From assembly GCF_002042965.1 (NCBI RefSeq), contig NZ_MZNT01000017.1:1-64000 (forward strand): DNA of 64,000 nt, written 5' to 3'. A program made the translations under genes and the position numbers. Origin of the DNA: Paenibacillus sp. 32352. Its GTDB lineage: Bacteria > Bacillota > Bacilli > Paenibacillales > NBRC-103111. This document shows positions 58,798-64,000 of this stretch, piece by piece. Every line of letters starts with the position of its first letter. Position 1 is the first letter of the stretch. The notes below the pieces were generated by a model. The model searched no databases. It was not told where the DNA came from and was given only the letters and a program-made list of their open reading frames with translations.

Positions 58798-60504
58798 ATG
58801 AGCACGCAAAACCGAGTGGAAGAACAATACAAACTATGGTTGAACGATCCTGCCATCGATGAAGAGACGAAGAATGAATTGAAAAGCATCGCAGATCAGC
58901 CGAAGGAAATAGAGGACCGCTTTTACCGTGATCTCGAATTCGGAACCGGAGGACTTCGCGGTGTTATTGGAGCGGGAACGAACCGCATGAATAAATATAC
59001 GGTGGGCCGGGCCACACAAGGCCTTGCACAATTTATTAATAAAAGAGGTTACACTAATCCGTCGGTAGTCATAGCTTATGATTCGCGGAATCAGTCGCCG
59101 GAGTTCTCTCTGGAGGCAGCCAAAGTGTTGGCCGGTAACGGAATTAAGGCTTATGTTTTTGAATCGCTGCGTCCTACGCCTGAGCTTTCCTTTGCCGTAA
59201 GAGCCTTGAAGGCATCCGCAGGCATCGTAGTGACAGCCAGTCACAACCCGCCTGAATACAATGGATACAAGGTATATGGCTCCGATGGCGGACAGCTGGT
59301 TCCTGATCAAGCGGAACAAGTGATCGGCGAGATTCAGCAGGTCCAGTCCTTCAGCGATGTGAAACGGGAAACGCGAGCCAACGCGGAAGCATCCGGTCTT
59401 CTGCAGTGGGTTGGAGAAGAACTGGATGAGCAGTATGTTCAGGCTGTTACGGCCGTCAGCTTGAATAAAGAAATCGTAAGAACAATGAGCGATAGCTTCC
59501 GCGTCGTGTACACTCCGCTTCATGGAGCTGGGAACTTATCGGTTCGAGCGGTCTTGAGCGCTGTTGGCTTTAATCATGTTGAGGTTGTGGCCGAGCAAGA
59601 GCTGCCGGATTCTAAATTCTCTACAGTCAAGTCCCCCAACCCGGAAGAAAAGGACGCTTTCACTTTGGCGATACGGCAAGCGAAGGAAGTCGATGCCGAC
59701 ATCATCATCGGTACCGACCCGGATTGCGACCGGATGGGTGCGGTAGTCAAGGATGCGAACGGGGAGTATTTTGTCCTGACAGGCAATCAGTCGGGTGCCA
59801 TCATGGTTGATTATTTGTTAAGCAATCTGAAGGAGCGCGGCGAGCTGCCTTCCAACGGGGTTGTAGTTAAAACCATTGTTACCAGCGAGATGGGCGCCGT
59901 TATTGCCAAGCATTATGGCGTGGAAACCTTGAATACTTTAACCGGATTTAAGTACATCGGGGAGAAAATGACGCAGTTCGAAGCTTCTAAAGAAGCGGAA
60001 TTTTTGTTCGGTTATGAGGAAAGCTATGGCTATCTGGCCGGCAACTACGCAAGAGATAAGGATGCGGTCATTGCTTCCATGCTTATTTGTGAAGCAGCCG
60101 CTTATTATAAGAATCAAGGAAAAACCTTGTACGAGGTTCTTCAGGAGCTTTATGAGCGCCACGGGTATTTCTTGGAATCGCTTGAGTCCCGGACTATGAA
60201 AGGCAAAGACGGCGTAGAGCAAATTCAGGGCATTATGAGAGACTGGCGTGAAAATCCACCTACTGAAGTGAACGGCCAAACGGTTGTCAAAGTCGAAGAC
60301 TTCTCCCTCGGCTTGTATGGATTGCCGGTTGAAAATGTATTGAAATATACGTTAGCGGACAATTCGTGGTTCTGCTTGCGTCCATCCGGCACAGAGCCGA
60401 AGATTAAAGTATATTTTGCTGTCCGCGGCAATTCAGCGCAAGCAGCCTCCGACGCGATTCATGGCCTGGTTAACGCCGTCATGAGCCGGGTTGACCAAAA
60501 ATAA
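58798..60504 (+). CDS. pgcA: Phosphoglucomutase/phosphomannomutase
   Basis: Alpha-D-phosphohexomutase of 568 residues that interconverts glucose 6-phosphate and glucose 1-phosphate for UDP-glucose and wall polymer synthesis. The phosphoserine loop is TASHNPPEYNGYK, the metal loop GTDPDCDRMG, the sugar loop FGYEESYGY, and the phosphate site RPSGTEPKIK. ATG at 58798 follows AAAAGGAGATGG; there is no comparable site for the longer frame. Confidence 0.95.
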   Translation: MSTQNRVEEQYKLWLNDPAIDEETKNELKSIADQPKEIEDRFYRDLEFGTGGLRGVIGAGTNRMNKYTVGRATQGLAQFINKRGYTNPSVVIAYDSRNQSPEFSLEAAKVLAGNGIKAYVFESLRPTPELSFAVRALKASAGIVVTASHNPPEYNGYKVYGSDGGQLVPDQAEQVIGEIQQVQSFSDVKRETRANAEASGLLQWVGEELDEQYVQAVTAVSLNKEIVRTMSDSFRVVYTPLHGAGNLSVRAVLSAVGFNHVEVVAEQELPDSKFSTVKSPNPEEKDAFTLAIRQAKEVDADIIIGTDPDCDRMGAVVKDANGEYFVLTGNQSGAIMVDYLLSNLKERGELPSNGVVVKTIVTSEMGAVIAKHYGVETLNTLTGFKYIGEKMTQFEASKEAEFLFGYEESYGYLAGNYARDKDAVIASMLICEAAAYYKNQGKTLYEVLQELYERHGYFLESLESRTMKGKDGVEQIQGIMRDWRENPPTEVNGQTVVKVEDFSLGLYGLPVENVLKYTLADNSWFCLRPSGTEPKIKVYFAVRGNSAQAASDAIHGLVNAVMSRVDQK

Positions 60505-60520
60505 CGGTAGGAGTTGGAAC

Positions 60521-62581
60521 GTGTTGACTGGGCGTTACTCGCACTGGAATCGGAAATGTATCAAATGGTTATGGTGGCTTGTTATTCTTGGGCTGTTGGC
60601 TTCGCTGCCCATTGCTTATGAAAGAAACGAAACCGAACAACAAACGGCGCGCAAGGTTGAAATTGTGTTTGATTATCGGGATTTGCTTGAAATTTCCGAT
60701 ACCCAGACAGATCCGCGTCAATTTGTTATGACTCAGCTTAAAGAGCTGAAAAGCGCAGGCGTACAATCCATGGCGGTCTATGAGTCTACGTTAAGCGAGC
60801 TTAGATTAAGCCGGAGGATAGAGGTGTTTTCATCTCATGAAGCGACTGCGCTGACCCAGAGCCCAATCTCACCGAACGAAAACTTTACTTATATTTTGTT
60901 TGCTGAGAAGGATGCTCAGGATAAGCTCCAGCCGCTGATTACCCAGACCTTTAACAGTCTGAATGTAAAAACACGCCCATGGAGCTTCAAAAACCAAAAC
61001 GGTATGATTATCGAAATGGGACTGGATGAAGCGAACCTCAAGCCTATGGACCCGGATCCGATCACGCTTTCGATGCTGAAGGAGCAAGGATTCCAAATCG
61101 TTATGAGGATGTCCAACCGGAGACCGTTCGATGAAGCTCGGATGGACGGACTGCTCGGCCAGCTTCAACAGTTAGGTGTTAAGCGATTTATCATCGATGG
61201 AGAGACGGTTCCTGGCTACGTCAGTGAGACCAAGCCGGAAAACATCGAGATTATGGCTGAGCTGATGAAAAAGCATCATATGGGCCTGGCCAATATCGAG
61301 CTGCAGAAAACGCAGCAAAAAGGATTTAACCGGCTATCCAAGCTGATCGATTATAACGTCGTTCGTCTGCACTCCTTCACCGAGAAGGATGGAGAGAAGC
61401 TGACGGAGAACTTGACGGAGCAAGAATTGAAGGATCGCATTCAAGGTGTCTCGGATCGCTTTGTGTTGGCGGTCAAGGATCGCAATATCCGCATGGTTTT
61501 CCTAAATGCACGGGCAGTTAAGAATCTGGATAAAGGAAAAATTCTTAATCCGCTCGATTCCATCAAAGAAAGCTTGCGGGGCGAAGATGGAGCGATTCCT
61601 CGTATTAAGGAAGCAGGCTATACCATGGGGATAGCAGAACGCTTCTTCCCTTTCCATTCCGGATGGCAGAAGGCAGCCAAGGTCGTATTGTTCGTTGGAG
61701 CGATTGCTTTGGTTGCATTGACCGTATCGGCTTTTATTCCGGAGATAACCTTGTTTATCTTTATTATCGGCTTGATCGGTGCAGCAGGATTATACGTTCT
61801 CTCACCGAATTTGTTCGCTCAAGCTCTGGCTTTGGCCTCGGGAACTTGCGCCCCTACATTGGCCATTATTTACGCACTTCGTTCGGCAAAAGCCAAGTAT
61901 CAGGCGCGCACAGGCAACCGTCTTGGCTATGCGATTTGGCTGCTGCTGCGAACTTCGGCTATCTCGGTTATTGGCGTATGCTTTATCGTGGGGCTGTTAA
62001 ATCAGATCATTTACCCGCTGGTGTTAGACCAGTTCAGGGGCGTCAGCGTACTGCATTTGCTGCCGATTGTCCTGGTCGCACTTTACTGGCTGCTGTTTAA
62101 TGAAGATTTATCTCATAAAGAAAAGCTGGCCAAAGGGAAAAAGCTGCTGTCATCGTACATTAGCGTATTGTGGGTTATCGGTGCCGCCGCCATTGTCGGT
62201 GCCGGGATGTACTACTTATCAAGAACGGGAAACGAAGGACAAGCTTCAGCGTTTGAACGTTTGTTCCGCTCATTCCTGGAGAACACTTTAGGCATTCGAC
62301 CTAGAACCAAGGAATTCTTGATTGCCCATCCGCTATTCCTGCTTGGAGCTTACTTGTGCATGAAATATCGCAATGCACTGCTGCTTATCCTGGTAGGTGT
62401 CGTTGGTCAGGCTTCAATTGTCGATACCTTTGCTCATTTGCATACCCCGCTGATGATTTCGTCGATTCGAATCGTATACGGCTTGTCGTTCGGGATCCTA
62501 ATCGGACTTGGTTACATTATTGTTTGGGAGATCGTAGTAAGGAGTTGGCGTCGTTGGACCCCGTTATTACTAAAAGAATAG
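60521..62581 (+). CDS. DUF5693 family membrane protein
   Basis: A 686-residue protein of unknown function. One N-terminal membrane helix (about 15-35) is followed by a soluble, probably external domain (about 38-385) with alternating strand and helix segments. Nine or ten membrane helices then fill the C-terminal half (about 390-680). The start is GTG 60521 (TTG 60524 is next), seven bases after TAGGAG. Its end overlaps the csaB start by 28 bases, so the two are probably translated together. A role in export or flipping of the wall polymer pyruvylated by CsaB is an inference from this coupling. Confidence 0.75.
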   Translation: MLTGRYSHWNRKCIKWLWWLVILGLLASLPIAYERNETEQQTARKVEIVFDYRDLLEISDTQTDPRQFVMTQLKELKSAGVQSMAVYESTLSELRLSRRIEVFSSHEATALTQSPISPNENFTYILFAEKDAQDKLQPLITQTFNSLNVKTRPWSFKNQNGMIIEMGLDEANLKPMDPDPITLSMLKEQGFQIVMRMSNRRPFDEARMDGLLGQLQQLGVKRFIIDGETVPGYVSETKPENIEIMAELMKKHHMGLANIELQKTQQKGFNRLSKLIDYNVVRLHSFTEKDGEKLTENLTEQELKDRIQGVSDRFVLAVKDRNIRMVFLNARAVKNLDKGKILNPLDSIKESLRGEDGAIPRIKEAGYTMGIAERFFPFHSGWQKAAKVVLFVGAIALVALTVSAFIPEITLFIFIIGLIGAAGLYVLSPNLFAQALALASGTCAPTLAIIYALRSAKAKYQARTGNRLGYAIWLLLRTSAISVIGVCFIVGLLNQIIYPLVLDQFRGVSVLHLLPIVLVALYWLLFNEDLSHKEKLAKGKKLLSSYISVLWVIGAAAIVGAGMYYLSRTGNEGQASAFERLFRSFLENTLGIRPRTKEFLIAHPLFLLGAYLCMKYRNALLLILVGVVGQASIVDTFAHLHTPLMISSIRIVYGLSFGILIGLGYIIVWEIVVRSWRRWTPLLLKE

Positions 62582-63678
62582 TCTTATCCGGCTATTATGG
62601 CTTTGATAATAGCGGTGATGAAGCTGTACTCCAATCTATCTTGCTGGCATTGGATGAACAAGGAAGGGCGAACGGCGTAAGATTCGTGCCGGTCGTTCTT
62701 TCGATTCAGCCTGAGAAAACAAGCAGAATGTACGGAGTCGAATCCGTTCATCGGATGAAGCTCGGCCAAGTGATTAGCGCCATTCGCGGAGCGGATGGGC
62801 TTATCAGCGGCGGAGGCAGTCTTCTCCAGGATGCCACCAGCGCCAAAACGATTCCGTATTACCTGGCCATTCTGAAAATCGCGCAATGGTTTGGGAAACC
62901 AACCTTTATTTACTCGCAAGGAATCGGTCCGGTCAGCCGCGGTTTGTATTTTGGCTGGATCCGTTCTATTTTTAATAAAACGCAATATATATCGGTTCGA
63001 GACCAGGAATCTAGAGAATTGCTTCAGAGGATGAAGGTGTCGAAGGAAATCACCGTGGTACCGGATCCGGTGATGGGGATGCCGCTTGGCTCTTATGAAA
63101 CGGAAGGGCACCGGTCAGAGGAAAAACCCGTTATCGGCGTGTCCGTTCGCTATTGGAACCAGGACCGTTCAGAGCTGAAGGCTCTTGCCGAGGCACTGCG
63201 CCTTATGTTGGAGCAAAGTGAAGCGGTTGTCAGATTTTTACCGTTTCACTTGCCATTAGATACGGATGCTTCCGACGAAGTTCGCAGTCTCATCGGGGAC
63301 AAGTTTAGCTCCCGGATCACTACGGCAGAGAATGTTATTAACCCGCAGCACATGCTGGCTGAAGTCGGCCGGTGCCAGCTGTTAATAGGAATGAGACTTC
63401 ATTCGCTGATCTATGCCGCTTCACAGGAAGTGCCTATGCTCGGAATTTCCTATGATCCAAAGATCGATCAATTTATGAAACGGCTGCAAATGCCGGTCGT
63501 TGCAACGACCAAGAGTATTCAGCCGGAACGAGTGGCTGAAGAAGGGCTGCAGCTGCTTGCCAATCGTTCTTCCTGGCGTGAAGAGAAAAAAGGGCTTATT
63601 AGTCAGCTGAAGAACGAAGCACAAAAGCCTGCACAATATATGGCTTCATTTTTCACCAAAGGAAGGGATTCCAAGTGA
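62554..63678 (+). CDS. csaB: Polysaccharide pyruvyl transferase CsaB
   Basis: Adds ketal-pyruvate to the secondary cell wall polymer that SLH domains bind; 374 residues. Family features are LSGYYGFDNSGDEAVLQSIL at the N-terminus, the GADGLISGGGSLLQDATS glycine-rich region, IYSQGIGPVSR, and IGMRLHSLIYAASQEVPMLGISYDPKI. The start is TTG at 62554, eight bases after AAGGAGT, within the end of the DUF5693 gene. It overlaps the next gene by GTGA. Confidence 0.93.
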   Translation: MDPVITKRIVLSGYYGFDNSGDEAVLQSILLALDEQGRANGVRFVPVVLSIQPEKTSRMYGVESVHRMKLGQVISAIRGADGLISGGGSLLQDATSAKTIPYYLAILKIAQWFGKPTFIYSQGIGPVSRGLYFGWIRSIFNKTQYISVRDQESRELLQRMKVSKEITVVPDPVMGMPLGSYETEGHRSEEKPVIGVSVRYWNQDRSELKALAEALRLMLEQSEAVVRFLPFHLPLDTDASDEVRSLIGDKFSSRITTAENVINPQHMLAEVGRCQLLIGMRLHSLIYAASQEVPMLGISYDPKIDQFMKRLQMPVVATTKSIQPERVAEEGLQLLANRSSWREEKKGLISQLKNEAQKPAQYMASFFTKGRDSK

Positions 63679-64000
63679 CGATACCGAAAGTGTCCATATT
63701 CGGCGTACCGTTCTCCAAACTCAATATGAAGGATACGATCACACAAGTTGCTCGGATGATCGATTCCGGACACCCGCATCAAATCATTACGGCTAACCCG
63801 ATTATGGTCATGTCAGCCTTGGAAAACACGGCTTATCTAGAGATGATGAAAAACGCCGACTTGATCGTCCCTGACGGGGCGGGGGTCGTATGGGCCTCTC
63901 AATATGTCGGCAACCCTGTGGCCGAACGGGTAACAGGCTTCGATCTGATACATCATCTTATGGATTTGGGGCAATCCAAAGGGTGGAAAGTATTTTTGCT
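63675..64000 (+). CDS. tagA: WecG/TagA/CpsF-family glycosyltransferase (partial, cut by window end)
   Basis: Only the first 108 codons are present; the gene runs off the window. The start is GTG at 63675, overlapping the csaB stop (GTGA), with GGAAGGGATT upstream. The sequence shows the TagA family N-terminus: ITANPIMVMSALEN, the catalytic Asp motif LIVPDGAGVVWASQ, and ERVTGFDLIHHL. Such enzymes add N-acetylmannosamine to a lipid-linked GlcNAc, starting wall polymer linkage units. MnaA earlier in the window makes the UDP-ManNAc donor. Confidence 0.9.
   Translation, partial: MTIPKVSIFGVPFSKLNMKDTITQVARMIDSGHPHQIITANPIMVMSALENTAYLEMMKNADLIVPDGAGVVWASQYVGNPVAERVTGFDLIHHLMDLGQSKGWKVFL

Overview
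The window looks like an origin-proximal stretch of the chromosome of a spore-forming Firmicute of the Paenibacillus type. Evidence for this: sporulation genes (spoIIR, spoIID, spoIIQ, spoIIID, sspP), an 11-gene complex I operon without nuoEFG, an SLH-anchored subtilase with csaB and tagA, AGGAGG ribosome binding sites with many GTG/TTG starts, and gene order shared with Bacillus subtilis. Almost everything is read on the + strand; only a 65-codon gene, a MocR-type regulator, tadA and a DCC-family gene are on the - strand.

Layout. 1-440: the end of an rRNA operon (23S 3' end, 5S, terminator). 441-8930: guaB, dacA, pdxS-pdxT, serS, tRNA-Ser, three small hydrophilic genes including sspP, map and tRNA-Arg. 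8931-15080 is the most accessory part: an internally deleted MocR regulator divergent from a DJ-1/PfpI gene, a four-gene ECF sigma/anti-sigma/membrane-protein operon, tadA, a cluster of four DnaA boxes, and a DCC-family gene. 15240-28320: ychF, prfA-prmC-spoIIR, ywlC, mntP, ywlE, a ZTP riboswitch ahead of rpiB-ywlG-glyA, a lone trpB, upp and mnaA. 28430-35890: the complete F-type ATP synthase operon. 36050-46640: nuoABCDHIJKLMN. 46840-49650: a secreted SLH subtilase and ywzB. 49900-57480: murA, spoIID, spoIIQ, spoIIID, mbl, flhO, flhP and an EpuA-family gene. 57480-64000: a phosphatidyltransferase, fabZ, pgcA, a DUF5693 membrane protein, csaB and the start of a tagA-type gene, cut by the window edge.

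How the genes fit together. The respiratory block (nuo and atp) is housekeeping energy metabolism. mnaA, tagA, csaB and the SLH subtilase form a plausible route from UDP-ManNAc to a pyruvylated wall polymer and a protein anchored to it. spoIIR, spoIID, spoIIQ and spoIIID are early-to-middle sporulation genes, and sigma-F- or sigma-E-like promoters can be seen before three of them. The riboswitch ties rpiB-ywlG-glyA to folate/purine one-carbon status.

The most unusual structure is a family of small double-hairpin elements that end at a Shine-Dalgarno sequence. Single copies precede 5S rRNA, atpC and nuoL, with a diverged one before atpD. A tandem array of eight 38-bp units lies between flhO and flhP. 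The other notable signals are the DnaA-box cluster at 14451-14537, an apparent ATT start codon in the ECF sigma gene, and a MocR regulator that has lost its PLP-binding core. I found no CRISPR array, prophage, insertion sequence or obvious defence system.
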